Assembly (NCBI RefSeq): GCF_039655775.1
Contig: NZ_JBBYXJ010000001.1
Coordinates: 558,001-622,000, forward strand
DNA: 64,000 nucleotides
Origin: Iodidimonas sp. SYSU 1G8
GTDB taxonomy: Bacteria; Pseudomonadota; Alphaproteobacteria; SMXS01
Direction: 5' to 3'
Shown here: piece after piece, positions 31,314-40,340 of the stretch
Numbering within the stretch: the stretch's first letter is position 1
Layout: every line of letters begins with the position of its first letter
Position numbers and translations under genes: made by a program
Notes under the pieces: generated by a model
What the model saw: only the letters and a program-made list of their open reading frames with translations
Told to the model about the DNA's origin: nothing
Databases searched by the model: none

Positions 31314-31328
31314 TCCCTCACAGAGGGA
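31314..31328 (-). terminator. Weak hairpin downstream of tRNA-Lys
   Basis: TCCCTC (31314-31319) pairs with GAGGGA (31323-31328) around a 3-base loop, two bases beyond the tRNA CCA end. The following minus-strand bases are only mildly T-rich (CTTTCATT), so it may be a weak terminator or a processing site. Confidence 0.35.
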
Positions 31329-31330
31329 GA

Positions 31331-31406
31331 TGGTGAGCTCGCCGGGACTCGAACCCGGGACCTACAGATTAAAAGTCCGTTGCTCTACCAGCTGAGCTAC
31401 GAGCCC
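31331..31406 (-). tRNA. tRNA-Lys (anticodon TTT)
   Basis: A 76-base cloverleaf including an encoded CCA. The acceptor GGGCTCG pairs with CGAGCTC, the D-arm is GCTCAGCTGGTAGAGC, the anticodon loop CTTTTAA gives TTT, and the T-arm CCGGGTTCGAGTCCCGG is intact. A promoter lies 37 bases upstream (31443-31471). Confidence 0.97.
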
Positions 31407-31442
31407 TCACCAGACGGAACCGAAGGCTCCGAAAACGCGCGG

Positions 31443-31471
31443 ACCATACGGTTGGCGGCCATGCCGGTCAA
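31443..31471 (-). promoter_or_regulatory. Promoter of tRNA-Lys
   Basis: On the minus strand, TTGACC (plus 31466-31471) and TATGGT (plus 31443-31448) are separated by 17 bases, well placed for the tRNA whose 5' end is at 31406. Confidence 0.75.
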
Positions 31472-31611
31472 TCCCTGTCTCGCCTGGTCTTTCATTCGTC
31501 CAACACGTGTCATTTAAAACGACTGTTGTGTCGTTCCCAGGGCTCCCGTACGGTTTCAGCGGGACGTTTGGGGCGTCCTGTCATTCAGTGCAAGCGAAGC
31601 GGGAGTTGGAC

Positions 31612-32400
31612 ATGAAACAGCTGCAGGACAAAGTTGCCATCGTCACGGGCGCGGGCAGGGGCATCGGCCGCGCCATCGCGCTGGCCTATGCGGCCGAAGG
31701 GGCCAAGGTCGCGGTCGTCTCCCGCACGCCCTCGACGGTGGAGGCGGTGGCCAAGGAAATCAACGACGCTGGCGGCACCGCCATCGGTATCGCCTGCGAC
31801 GTGGGCAAGCGCGACGAGGTGTTCGGCGCCGTCGAGACGACCGTGCAGGCCTTCGGCACGGTGCATATCGTCGTCAACAACGCCCAGGGTTTCGGCACGG
31901 AGTCGGATCCGCAACCATCGACCGTGTTCGTCGCCATGGAGGACACGAACGAGGACGAGTGGGAATACACCTTCCGCACGGGGGCGACCGCCTCGCTGTG
32001 GTTCATGAAGGCCGCGTTCCCGCACATGAAGGCGCAGGGCTATGGCAAGATCATCAACTTCGCCTCCAGTTCGGGGCAGACGGGCTTTCCCGGCAACACT
32101 TGCTACAACGCCACCAAGGAAGCGATCCGCGCTTTGACGCGCACGGCCGCCAATGAATGGGGCCAGTACGGCATCAACGTGAACGTGATCAATCCGGCGC
32201 TGGAGACCCGCGCGTTCGAGAAGTGGAAGACGGCGCGTCCCGAATTCGTCCAGGCGCTGGTCGAGAAGATTCCCATGCGCCGGCTGGGCGATCCGGAACG
32301 TGATGGCGGACCGCTTGCGGTGTTCCTCGCCAGTCCAGGCTCGGATTACATCACCGGCCAGACGTTCCTGCTGGAAGGCGGCATGCACACCTTCGCGTGA
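31612..32400 (+). CDS. SDR family oxidoreductase
   Basis: A 262-residue classical SDR with cofactor motif TGAGRGIGRAI (residues 12-22), NNAQ in place of the usual NNAG, and the active site in SSSGQTGFPGNTCYNATKEA (Ser, Tyr, Lys). The C-terminal ITGQTFLLEGGMHTFA carries the usual GG. A start at 31612 follows GGGAG. The catalytic surroundings are intact, but the substrate is unknown; neighbours (tRNA-Lys, an Hcp-like protein) give no clue. Confidence 0.86.
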   Translation: MKQLQDKVAIVTGAGRGIGRAIALAYAAEGAKVAVVSRTPSTVEAVAKEINDAGGTAIGIACDVGKRDEVFGAVETTVQAFGTVHIVVNNAQGFGTESDPQPSTVFVAMEDTNEDEWEYTFRTGATASLWFMKAAFPHMKAQGYGKIINFASSSGQTGFPGNTCYNATKEAIRALTRTAANEWGQYGINVNVINPALETRAFEKWKTARPEFVQALVEKIPMRRLGDPERDGGPLAVFLASPGSDYITGQTFLLEGGMHTFA

Positions 32401-32506
32401 AGGGAGGCGGACAAACCGCATAATTCCGTCAACCCTGCTTGCGAATGGTTTCGTGCGCGCAATATTCCAAATGTCGCCAATCGCGGCGATCTTTGGGAGA
32501 CGGGAC

Positions 32507-33013
32507 ATGAGTATGGGGATGACGGGTCTGCGTTTGGCTGCCGGCGCACTCGCGATTGCTCTGGCATCATCGGGAGCCCACGCGGCCTCCGACTATCTGA
32601 TGAAACTGGATGGCGTTAAAGGTGAAGCGTCGGCGGGAACGATCGAGGTGCAGTCGTTTTCATGGGGCGCCCACAATGCGGGAAGCAGCGCATCGAGTGG
32701 CGGCATGGCACAGGGCAGAGCGGCCGCGGCGTCGCCGCCCGCAGGTCCGGGAACGGTCCTCGTAACGGCGGCCGCGGAGTCGAGTTGCCCGAAAGGGAAA
32801 CATTTCGCGACCGTGGTCCTGACCGGACGAGGCACGAGCTATGCGCTGAGCGACGCGACGGTGACAGAATGCTCGGTCCATGGCGATCCGCATGTCATGG
32901 AGCTGAGTTACGGGAAGGTATCCGTCAGTGATCTGTCGATCACCAGCGGCCCGCGCAACCGCACGGCGCCCGTGCCTTCTTCCGGGGATGTCGCGCCCGC
33001 GCCGTCACGGTAG
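32507..33013 (+). CDS. Exported Hcp-like protein
   Basis: A 168-residue protein with a Sec signal peptide (residues 1-26, ending GAHA) followed by an Hcp/type VI tube-fold domain: ASDYLMKLDGVKGEASAGTIEVQSFSWG and later HFATVVLTGRGTSYALSDATVTEC. Unlike true T6SS Hcp it has an export signal and a Gly/Ala/Ser insert, and no other T6SS gene is in view. Such proteins may be a secreted relative of unknown role. The ATG at 32507 follows GGGAGACGGGAC. It ends at a terminator shared with prfC. Confidence 0.72.
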   Translation: MSMGMTGLRLAAGALAIALASSGAHAASDYLMKLDGVKGEASAGTIEVQSFSWGAHNAGSSASSGGMAQGRAAAASPPAGPGTVLVTAAAESSCPKGKHFATVVLTGRGTSYALSDATVTECSVHGDPHVMELSYGKVSVSDLSITSGPRNRTAPVPSSGDVAPAPSR

Positions 33014-33036
33014 ATCGAACGACACAGGGTAGGCTG

Positions 33037-33067
33037 AACGGGCTCCGGAGCGATCCGGAGTCCGTTT
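33037..33067. terminator. Bidirectional terminator between the Hcp-like gene and prfC
   Basis: CGGGCTCCGGA (33039-33049) pairs with TCCGGAGTCCG (33054-33064), allowing one G-T pair, around a GCGA loop. AA and TT flank it on either side, giving short tracts in both directions. Confidence 0.75.
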
Positions 33068-33074
33068 CAGTGAC

Positions 33075-34700
33075 TCAGGCCCGTTCCTTGGTGCGGTAGA
33101 ACTGGATCTGGGGCCATTCCTCCATGGTCCGGTTCAGCTCCCACATGTTGCGGGCGAGCAGGACCGGCGCACCGTCGCGGTCCTCGGCCATCACCGAGCG
33201 GCGGTCCTCGAGGAATTTCCTGAGCTGCGCGGGGTCGTCGCTCGCGACCCAGCGCGCGGTCTCGAAGGGCGCGGGCTCGAAGGCGATGCCGACCTTGTAT
33301 TCGACGGCGACACGCGAGGCCATGACCTCGAGCTGGAGCTGGCCGACGACGCCGACGATCCAGTTCGAGCCGAGCATGGGCCGGAAAGCCTGCACCACGC
33401 CTTCCTCGGCAAGATCCTCGAGCGCGCTGCGCAACTGCTTGGATTTGCTGGGATCCTCGAGGCGGACGCGGCGCAACATTTCCGGCGCGAAGCTGGGGAT
33501 GCCGGTGAAGCGGATATCCTCGCCCTCGACCAGCGCGTCGCCGACCCGCAAGGTGCCGTGGTTCGGCACGCCGATGATGTCGCCGGGATAGGCCTCCTCC
33601 GCGAGCTCGCGTTCCTGGGCGAAGAAGAAGATCGGGTTGGCGATGGCGAGCGGCTTACCGCTGCGTACCTGCTTCAGCTTCATGCCGCGCCGGAAGCGGC
33701 CGGAGACGAGGCGCACGAAGGCGATGCGGTCGCGGTGGTTCGGGTCCATGTTGGCCTGGACCTTGAACACGAAACCGGTGACCCTTTCTTCGGAGGGATG
33801 AACCGGCGCCGGTTCGGCCGGCTGCGTCTGCGGCGGCGGCGCGAAGCGTTCCAGTGCGTCTAGCAACCGGTCGACGCCGTAATCCTTCAGCGCGCTGCCG
33901 AAATAGACCGGCGTCAGGTGACCCTCGCGATAGGCCTGGACGTCGAAGTCGGGATAGGCGCCCTCGGCCAGTTCGGCCATCTCGCGGAACGGATCGAGCA
34001 CGTGCGGCGGGACGCGCTTCTCCAGTTCAGGATCGTCGATTCCGGTGACGTCCACGGCCAGATCGAACTTGCCGTCGCGGCCCGAACTGGAGGTGAGGTG
34101 CTGGCTGGCGCCCAGATCGTAAAGTCCGTGAAACGCGGTACCCGAGCCGATGGGCAGCACCATGGGGCAGACATTCAGCGCCAGCGTGCTCTCGATCTCG
34201 TCGAGCAATTCGAAGACGTCGCGGGCTTCCCGGTCCACCTTGTTGATGAAGGTGATGATCGGAATGTCGCGCAGGCGGCAGACCTCGAACAGCTTCTTGG
34301 TCTGTTCCTCGATGCCCTTCGCGGCGTCGATGACCATGATGGCGGAATCGACGGCGGTCAGCGTGCGGTAGGTGTCCTCGCTGAAATCCTGGTGGCCGGG
34401 TGTGTCGAGCAGGTTGAAGGTGATGCCGTCGCGCTCGAAGGTCATGACCGAACTGGTGATCGAGATGCCGCGGCTGCGCTCGATCTCCATCCAGTCCGAC
34501 TGGGTGCGGCGGCGTTCGCCGCGCGCGCGCACGTTGCCGGCCAGGCGGATGGCGCCGCCGAACAGCAGCAGCTTTTCCGTCAGCGTCGTCTTGCCGGCGT
34601 CGGGATGGGAAATGATCGCGAAAGTGCGCCGCGAGGCGTAAGGCGGTGAAGCCTGACCGGTCCGGTCCCGCGCCACGGCGGCCGTGCTGGAATCCGTCAT
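33075..34700 (-). CDS. prfC: Peptide chain release factor 3
   Basis: A 541-residue translational GTPase that recycles RF1/RF2 from the ribosome after termination. The G1 motif is HPDAGKTTLTEKLL, G2/G3 include DTPGHQDFSEDTYRTL, and G4 is NKVDRE. Domain II/III features such as FVFKVQANMDPNHRDRIAFVR separate RF3 from EF-G. Length is close to the E. coli protein (529 residues). It diverges from the TRAP transporter operon. Confidence 0.95.
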   Translation of the reverse strand: MTDSSTAAVARDRTGQASPPYASRRTFAIISHPDAGKTTLTEKLLLFGGAIRLAGNVRARGERRRTQSDWMEIERSRGISITSSVMTFERDGITFNLLDTPGHQDFSEDTYRTLTAVDSAIMVIDAAKGIEEQTKKLFEVCRLRDIPIITFINKVDREARDVFELLDEIESTLALNVCPMVLPIGSGTAFHGLYDLGASQHLTSSSGRDGKFDLAVDVTGIDDPELEKRVPPHVLDPFREMAELAEGAYPDFDVQAYREGHLTPVYFGSALKDYGVDRLLDALERFAPPPQTQPAEPAPVHPSEERVTGFVFKVQANMDPNHRDRIAFVRLVSGRFRRGMKLKQVRSGKPLAIANPIFFFAQERELAEEAYPGDIIGVPNHGTLRVGDALVEGEDIRFTGIPSFAPEMLRRVRLEDPSKSKQLRSALEDLAEEGVVQAFRPMLGSNWIVGVVGQLQLEVMASRVAVEYKVGIAFEPAPFETARWVASDDPAQLRKFLEDRRSVMAEDRDGAPVLLARNMWELNRTMEEWPQIQFYRTKERA

Positions 34701-34787
34701 CGTTCTCGCAGTGCCGTTTGGGTTGGCCGCACATATACGGCTGACCGCCGCGTATTGCCACGCTTATGTTGATCCGGCAGGGGCCGG

Positions 34788-34817
34788 TTGTACCTGACTC
34801 GCCGGGCCCGTTATGCT
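34788..34817 (+). promoter_or_regulatory. Promoter of the TRAP transporter operon
   Basis: TTGTAC at 34788-34793 and TATGCT at 34812-34817 with an 18-base spacer, 35 bases before the GTG start at 34853. Confidence 0.5.
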
Positions 34818-34852
34818 CTATTGGCCTCATCCGCCGCCAACAGGGTTGATCC

Positions 34853-35860
34853 GTGACGCTTTTTCCTTACTCCGGCGCTTCGTTCCTGTCTCGCCGCAGG
34901 CTGCTCCAGCTCAGCGCGGGCCTGGCAGGCGCCAGTGCGTTCGGCGTTCCGATGCCTGCCCTCGCGCGGCGCCTCAGGATGGCGATCGTCACCGGCGGCA
35001 CGGGCGGCGTGTTCTATCCCTATGGCGGCGGATTGGCCAAAGTCCTGACCGAGAAGGGCGACGACATCCAGGCGACGGCGCAGGTCACCGGCGGGTCGGT
35101 GGACAACATCATGCTGCTGGACGCGGGCGAGGCCGAGATCGGCTTCTCGACCGTCGATTCCACCTTCGACGCCATTCGCGGCCTCGCGCCCTACGACGTG
35201 GTCGGCCCGCAGAAGGTCAACGCGCTGGCGGTGCTGTATGAGAGCTTCCTGCATGTGGTGGTCAACGCCAACCTGCCGATCCAGCGCATCGCGGACCTGA
35301 AGGGCCGGCGGGTGTCGGTCGGCTCGGCCGGTTCCTCGACCGAAGCCATCGCCGACCGCGCGCTGGCTGCCGCCGGTCTCGATCCCCGGCGCGACATCGT
35401 GCGCGACAATCTGTCGGTGGCGGAATCCGCGAGCGCTCTCAAGGACGGCAAGATCGCGGGTTTTTTCTGGGTCGGCGGCGTGCCGACTTCGGCGATCAGC
35501 GACATGGCCAGCATGGGACAGCCGCCGCTTCGCATCCTGCACGCGGAGGAGGAGCGGCGGGTGATGGAGCGCAAATGGCCCGGTATCTATGAACCTTTCG
35601 CCCTGCCGGCCGATATCTATGTGGGCCAGACCGAGGCCGTGGCCGGAATCGGCGTGGCCAACCTTCTGGTCGTGTCGTCGCAGGTCGATGGCGAGTTCGT
35701 GACACGCGTGCTCAAGACGATCTTCGACAATCTGGACACGGTGCATGCGATCCATCCGGAAGCGCGCAAGCTCAGCATCGAGCGCGCGGCCCGCGAGACC
35801 GCCGTTCCCTTCCATCCGGCGGCCAAGGCGTTCTACCGCGCGCGCGGAGCCGGCGCATGA
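34853..35860 (+). CDS. TAXI family TRAP transporter solute-binding protein
   Basis: A 335-residue periplasmic receptor. The N-terminus has SRRRLLQLSAGLAG, a twin-arginine-like leader (residues 13-26) with a probable cleavage after ALA near residue 41. TAXI motifs are MAIVTGGTGGVFYPYGGGLAKVL and TGGSVDNIMLLDAGEAEIGFSTVD. It would deliver a small organic acid to the fused permease encoded next; genes overlap by four bases (ATGA). It starts at GTG 34853 behind a promoter-like pair. Confidence 0.9.
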   Translation: MTLFPYSGASFLSRRRLLQLSAGLAGASAFGVPMPALARRLRMAIVTGGTGGVFYPYGGGLAKVLTEKGDDIQATAQVTGGSVDNIMLLDAGEAEIGFSTVDSTFDAIRGLAPYDVVGPQKVNALAVLYESFLHVVVNANLPIQRIADLKGRRVSVGSAGSSTEAIADRALAAAGLDPRRDIVRDNLSVAESASALKDGKIAGFFWVGGVPTSAISDMASMGQPPLRILHAEEERRVMERKWPGIYEPFALPADIYVGQTEAVAGIGVANLLVVSSQVDGEFVTRVLKTIFDNLDTVHAIHPEARKLSIERAARETAVPFHPAAKAFYRARGAGA

Positions 35861-38214
35861 CCGATCGGACCGCCGGCCAGCCGCAGCGCCCAGCGCTCGA
35901 TTTCCCGGTGCCGGAGGATAGCGAACCGGAATCGGTGCGGGGCTGGATGGTGTGGTTCACCGGCGCCATCGGCTTCGGGCTTGCGGCATACGCGCTCTAC
36001 TGGACGCAGTTCTCCATCAACACGACGTTCTACCGGGCCAGCTTCCTCGCCATTGCCCTGGGCCTGATCTACCTGCGCCGGCCACTGCTGGAGGCGGGTA
36101 CGCCGCTGCGCCGGAGCACCATCGAGGAATGGCTCAGCGCGGGTCTGGCGCTGGCCGTCATCGCGCTCGTGCTGAACGATACCGGCATGATGGGCGGCAA
36201 TCCGCTGGCGCTGGCGATTACCGGCGTGCTGGCGCTCTGCTTCGCGCTCTATCCGCTGGCCGTGTCCACGCGCCTGTTTTCCCGGTTGCGGATCTCCGAC
36301 TGGGTGTTCGGCGCGCTGGTGCTGTGGTGCGCCTTCTACCTGTGGACCAATGTCGATCTCTACAAGAACCGGGCGACACGGCCGAGCATGGAAGAACTGG
36401 CGCTGGGTCTGGCGCTGCTGCTGATCATTCTGGAAGCGACGCGCCGGGCCATCGGCTGGATCCTGCCGGCGATCACCGTGACCTTCCTCGTCTACTGCTA
36501 TTTCGGCCCTTATGTGCCGCTGCCGTTCGATCATCGCGGCTTCTCGGTGATGCGGATCATCGCCCAGAACTTCCTGACGCTCGAGGGCATCTTCTCGACG
36601 CCCATGGACGTGGCCGCGACCTTCATCATCCTGTTCTCCCTGTTCGGCGCGGTGCTCGCGAAGGGCGGGGCGGGGCAGTTCTTCATCGACTGGTGCTTCG
36701 CGCTGTTCGGCAAGAAGCCGTCGCCGTCGGCGCCGGGACGGGCGGTGGTCGCCTCCGGCTTCCTGTTGGGCACGGTGTCCGGTTCCGGCGTCGCGACAAC
36801 GGTCACGCTCGGCTCGATCGCCTGGCCCATGCTGAAGCGAAGCGGCTATCCGCCCAACGTCGCGGCCGGCATGCTATCGGCGGCCGGCATTGGCGCGATC
36901 CTGGCACCGCCGTCGCTGGGCGCGGTGGCCTTCATCATCGCGGAATATCTCCAGGTGCCCTACCTGCAGGTCGTGATCTACGCGACGATTCCGGCGCTGC
37001 TGTATTATTTCTCGTGCTGGCTGACGACCGAGGCGGATTCGCGCCGGTTGCGCATCGCGCCGGTGCGGACCTCGGACGCCTCCCTGTGGCACCTGACCAG
37101 CCGGTATGGATATCATTTCCTCTCGCTGGTCACGATCGCGGCGCTGCTGATCATGGGCTTTTCCGCCTTCATGGCCGTGTTCTGGTCCATCGTCCTGTCA
37201 TTCATGCTGTCCATGCTGAGGGCCGAGAACCGTCTGGTGACCCCGGCCGCTTTTGGCGCCGGGGCGATGGCCGGCCTTCTGGCATACGCCTATGGCGCGA
37301 CGGGCCTGGCGCGCGACCACGGACTCGGGGCGCTCTTTGACGACCGCTTGTCCGTCGCGCTGTTCTGGATGGTGGCGGCGGCCATGGCGGTTTCCGCGCT
37401 CCAGGCCGGCCGACGGCTGCGCCGGGGCGAGGCGCCGGCCGAAGACTCGACCCGCATGATCGTCGCGCTGCGCGACGGCGCCCTGTCGACCACCGGGATC
37501 ATCGCCACCTGCGCCTGCGCCGGCCTGATCGTGTCGGTCGTCAACCTGACCGGCCTCGGCCTGACCATCTCCTCGATCATCGTCGGGGTTGGGGGCGGCG
37601 ACAGGCTCATGGTAATCCTGCTGGCCGCGCTGGCGATGTGGGTCATCGGCGCCGCGCTGCCGGTAACCGCGAGCTACATCATCGCGGCGGTGATGCTGGT
37701 GCCAGCCCTGACCGAAGTCGGCATTCCGGCGCCGGCGGCGCACATGTTCATGTTCTACTATGCCGTTCTGGGCGAGGTATCGCCGCCAACCGCGCTTGCT
37801 CCGTTCGCCGCCTCGGCGATTACCGGCGGACAACCGTTCCGCACCATGATGCAGGCCTGGAAGTACACGCTGCCCGCGTTCCTGATTCCGGTGATGTTCT
37901 GTCTCACACCGGAAGGCCTTCAACTGCTGGCGCTCACCGTGAGCGGCGACGCGCCATCGAGCGCCTCCGATTGGGGCGGGATCCTGCTGGTGGCGGGCAC
38001 GTCTTGCCTCGCGCTCATCGGACTGTGTGTTGCCCTGACGGGCTATGCGCGGCGACCTGCCTCGGTTCCCGAGCGTGTCCTGTGCGGCGTCGGCGGCGCC
38101 TTGCTGCTGGCCATCGGCACGGTCACGGATGTGGCCGGCGTGCTGCTGCTCGGCGCCGGATTGAGCCTTCACTGGTGGCGTTCGCGCCGCAGCGCGTCCC
38201 TTCGGTCGCCTTGA
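35857..38214 (+). CDS. TRAP transporter fused permease subunit (4TM-12TM)
   Basis: A 785-residue inner-membrane protein in which the small DctQ-like and large DctM-like subunits are fused. About four N-terminal helices precede a long DctM domain with GFLLGTVSGSGVATTVTLGSIAWPML, ILAPPSLGAVAFIIAEYL and a late repeat IGAALPVTASYIIAAVMLVPAL. It uses a cation gradient to import the solute bound by the TAXI receptor. A third short C-terminal hydrophobic region (after residue 690) is variable. It is translationally coupled to the receptor gene. Confidence 0.9.
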   Translation: MTDRTAGQPQRPALDFPVPEDSEPESVRGWMVWFTGAIGFGLAAYALYWTQFSINTTFYRASFLAIALGLIYLRRPLLEAGTPLRRSTIEEWLSAGLALAVIALVLNDTGMMGGNPLALAITGVLALCFALYPLAVSTRLFSRLRISDWVFGALVLWCAFYLWTNVDLYKNRATRPSMEELALGLALLLIILEATRRAIGWILPAITVTFLVYCYFGPYVPLPFDHRGFSVMRIIAQNFLTLEGIFSTPMDVAATFIILFSLFGAVLAKGGAGQFFIDWCFALFGKKPSPSAPGRAVVASGFLLGTVSGSGVATTVTLGSIAWPMLKRSGYPPNVAAGMLSAAGIGAILAPPSLGAVAFIIAEYLQVPYLQVVIYATIPALLYYFSCWLTTEADSRRLRIAPVRTSDASLWHLTSRYGYHFLSLVTIAALLIMGFSAFMAVFWSIVLSFMLSMLRAENRLVTPAAFGAGAMAGLLAYAYGATGLARDHGLGALFDDRLSVALFWMVAAAMAVSALQAGRRLRRGEAPAEDSTRMIVALRDGALSTTGIIATCACAGLIVSVVNLTGLGLTISSIIVGVGGGDRLMVILLAALAMWVIGAALPVTASYIIAAVMLVPALTEVGIPAPAAHMFMFYYAVLGEVSPPTALAPFAASAITGGQPFRTMMQAWKYTLPAFLIPVMFCLTPEGLQLLALTVSGDAPSSASDWGGILLVAGTSCLALIGLCVALTGYARRPASVPERVLCGVGGALLLAIGTVTDVAGVLLLGAGLSLHWWRSRRSASLRSP

Positions 38215-38329
38215 TGGTTTTGAAAAACCCGGGGACGCCTATATAAGGGAGACACGGGCGCCGACCGATGGGACAGAACGGTCCGCGCCTGCCGCGCCAA
38301 CTCCTGTCCGTTGAAAGACTTCCTGCCGG

Positions 38330-39508
38330 ATGCAGCCTGCTCCTCGCGCCGAGCGATATCTTTTCGCCACCTCCATTCCGTTCGTTCTCGCCCATCTCGC
38401 CTGCTTCGCGGCGATCTGGACGGGCGTGTCGGTCGCCGACCTGATGTTGTGCGCTGGCCTCTATGCCGCGCGCATGTTCGGCGTGACCGGTGGCTATCAT
38501 CGCTATTTCTCGCACAAGACGTACAAGACCAGCCGGGTCTTTGCGTTCGTGCTGGCCTTCCTGGCGCAGAGTTCAGCGCAGCGCGGCGCCTTGTGGTGGG
38601 CCGGCACGCACCGCCATCATCACCGGTATTCCGACGGGGCTGAAGACGTGCATTCTCCGGTACGGCGCAGCTTCTTCTATTCCCATGTGGGCTGGATCTT
38701 CAGCGAGAAGTTCGACAAGACCGATCTGAGCCTTGTGCCCGATCTCGCCAAGTATCCCGAACTGGTTTGGCTCGATCGCAATCCATACGTGCCGCCGTTC
38801 CTCACGGGGCTCGTCGTCTGGCTCCTTGCCGGCTGGTCGGGCCTGGTCGTCGGCTTTTTGTGGTCGACGGTGCTGTGCTGGCACGCCACCTTCGCCATCA
38901 ACTCGCTGGCGCATGTGCATGGCAGCCAGCGTTACGTGACCGGCGACCAGTCCCGCAACAACTGGTGGCTGGCGCTGCTGACCTTCGGCGAGGGCTGGCA
39001 CAACAATCACCACCATTATCAGGGTTCCGTGAAGCAGGGCTTCCGCTGGTACGAGATCGATATCAGCTATTATGTGCTGCGCGGCTTCGCGGCCGTTGGT
39101 CTTGTCTGGGACCTGCGTCTGCCCAGTGCACGGGCCATCGAATATGGCCAGAAACTGCCCAAGGCCGTCGTCGAGAAGGCCGCCGGCCAGCTTGCCGCGA
39201 GCTTCCCCGTCGCGCCCATCGCCGCGGATCTTCGCGCCCGCCTTCAGCACGATCTCGCCGAGATGATGGAGCGCTGGCACCGGCAGCTGGACGAAAAGGT
39301 GGAGACCATCCGCCACGATCTGGACGAACTGTTCCACGCCATACACATTCCGGCGATGCCGACCGTCGCCGAATTGAGGGACAAGGCCTCCGGCATGTTC
39401 GCTCATTCTCCCTGCATGAACGATATCGTCGAACGGACGCGCCAGATCCTGCTCGAGGGTGTTCGGGACGAATTGCTGGGGCGGCGTCCTGTGGCGGCGG
39501 CGGCCTGA
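38330..39508 (+). CDS. Membrane fatty acid (acyl-CoA) desaturase
   Basis: A 392-residue di-iron desaturase that would introduce a cis double bond (probably delta-9) into acyl chains. The three His boxes are intact: HRYFSH at 57-62, HRHHH at 94-98 and HNNHH at 224-228. Hydrophobic helices flank them. After about residue 265 there is a roughly 120-residue soluble, charged helical extension (DLAEMMERWHRQLDEKVETIRHDLDELFHAI) that typical bacterial desaturases lack or have shorter. The ATG at 38330 was chosen because it precedes the first helix by a short basic stretch. Confidence 0.9.
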   Translation: MQPAPRAERYLFATSIPFVLAHLACFAAIWTGVSVADLMLCAGLYAARMFGVTGGYHRYFSHKTYKTSRVFAFVLAFLAQSSAQRGALWWAGTHRHHHRYSDGAEDVHSPVRRSFFYSHVGWIFSEKFDKTDLSLVPDLAKYPELVWLDRNPYVPPFLTGLVVWLLAGWSGLVVGFLWSTVLCWHATFAINSLAHVHGSQRYVTGDQSRNNWWLALLTFGEGWHNNHHHYQGSVKQGFRWYEIDISYYVLRGFAAVGLVWDLRLPSARAIEYGQKLPKAVVEKAAGQLAASFPVAPIAADLRARLQHDLAEMMERWHRQLDEKVETIRHDLDELFHAIHIPAMPTVAELRDKASGMFAHSPCMNDIVERTRQILLEGVRDELLGRRPVAAAA

Positions 39509-39547
39509 CCCGTGCTAGGGTCCCCCGGGCCTAACGGGGGGAGCCGC

Positions 39548-40330
39548 ATGATATCACTTGAAGGAACAGTCGCACTGGTGACAGGGGCGGCCGGCGGCAT
39601 CGGCCGGGCCACCTGCGCCGCCTTGATCGAGGCCGGCGCCGTGGTCATCGCCACGGGCACCAACGGCACGGCGGCGGCGCGCAAACCGCCCGGGACCGAA
39701 TGGCTCGACCTTGACGTCACCGACGAGGCCGCCTGGGCCGCAGCGGCGGCGGACATCGAGCACCGGCATGGTCGCCTCGATATTCTCGTCAACAATGCCG
39801 GTGTCTCCATCGTCGAGCGCTTCGAGGACGTGACCTATGCCTCATGGCGGCGGACCATGGCCATCAACACGGATGGCGTCTTCCTCGGCATCCGCGCCAT
39901 GCTGCCGCTGTTGCGAGCCGCCGGACCCCGCCGCGAGGGAGGCGCGTCGGTCATCAGCGTGTCTTCCGTCGCCGGCATCGTCGGTGCCGAGTTCAACGCC
40001 GCCTATTGCGCCAGCAAGGGCGCGGTCCGGCTGCTGACCAAGTCGCTGGCGCTCGAATTCAGCGCCTTCGGCTATCCGGTCCGGGTCAATTCCATCCATC
40101 CGGGCGGCGTCGATACCGACATGGTCGAGTCGATCTTCCAGAGTTACGCCGATGTGGGCGCGGCCGAGACAGCGAAAATCGCCTATGATGCGGCGGTCCG
40201 TTCCCATCCGCGGGGCCGGATGGCAAAGCCCGAGGAAATCGCCGCCGGCATCCGCTTCATGGCCAGCGACGAGGCCAGCAACATGCACGGCAGCGAGATG
40301 ATTCTCGATGGCGGCTTCACCGCGCGATAG
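39548..40330 (+). CDS. SDR family oxidoreductase
   Basis: A 260-residue classical SDR: cofactor motif TGAAGGIGRAT (residues 12-22), NNAGVS, active site Ser in VSSVAGIVGAEFNAAYCASKGAV with Tyr/Lys, and the C-terminal MHGSEMILDGGFTAR. The fingerprint is closest to cyclopentanol/3-beta-hydroxysteroid-type SDRs, but this is only a family impression. The ATG at 39548 follows GGGGGAG. The GFA-family gene starts 10 bases downstream, so they may be co-transcribed. Confidence 0.87.
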   Translation: MISLEGTVALVTGAAGGIGRATCAALIEAGAVVIATGTNGTAAARKPPGTEWLDLDVTDEAAWAAAAADIEHRHGRLDILVNNAGVSIVERFEDVTYASWRRTMAINTDGVFLGIRAMLPLLRAAGPRREGGASVISVSSVAGIVGAEFNAAYCASKGAVRLLTKSLALEFSAFGYPVRVNSIHPGGVDTDMVESIFQSYADVGAAETAKIAYDAAVRSHPRGRMAKPEEIAAGIRFMASDEASNMHGSEMILDGGFTAR

Positions 40331-40340
40331 GGAGACGGAA

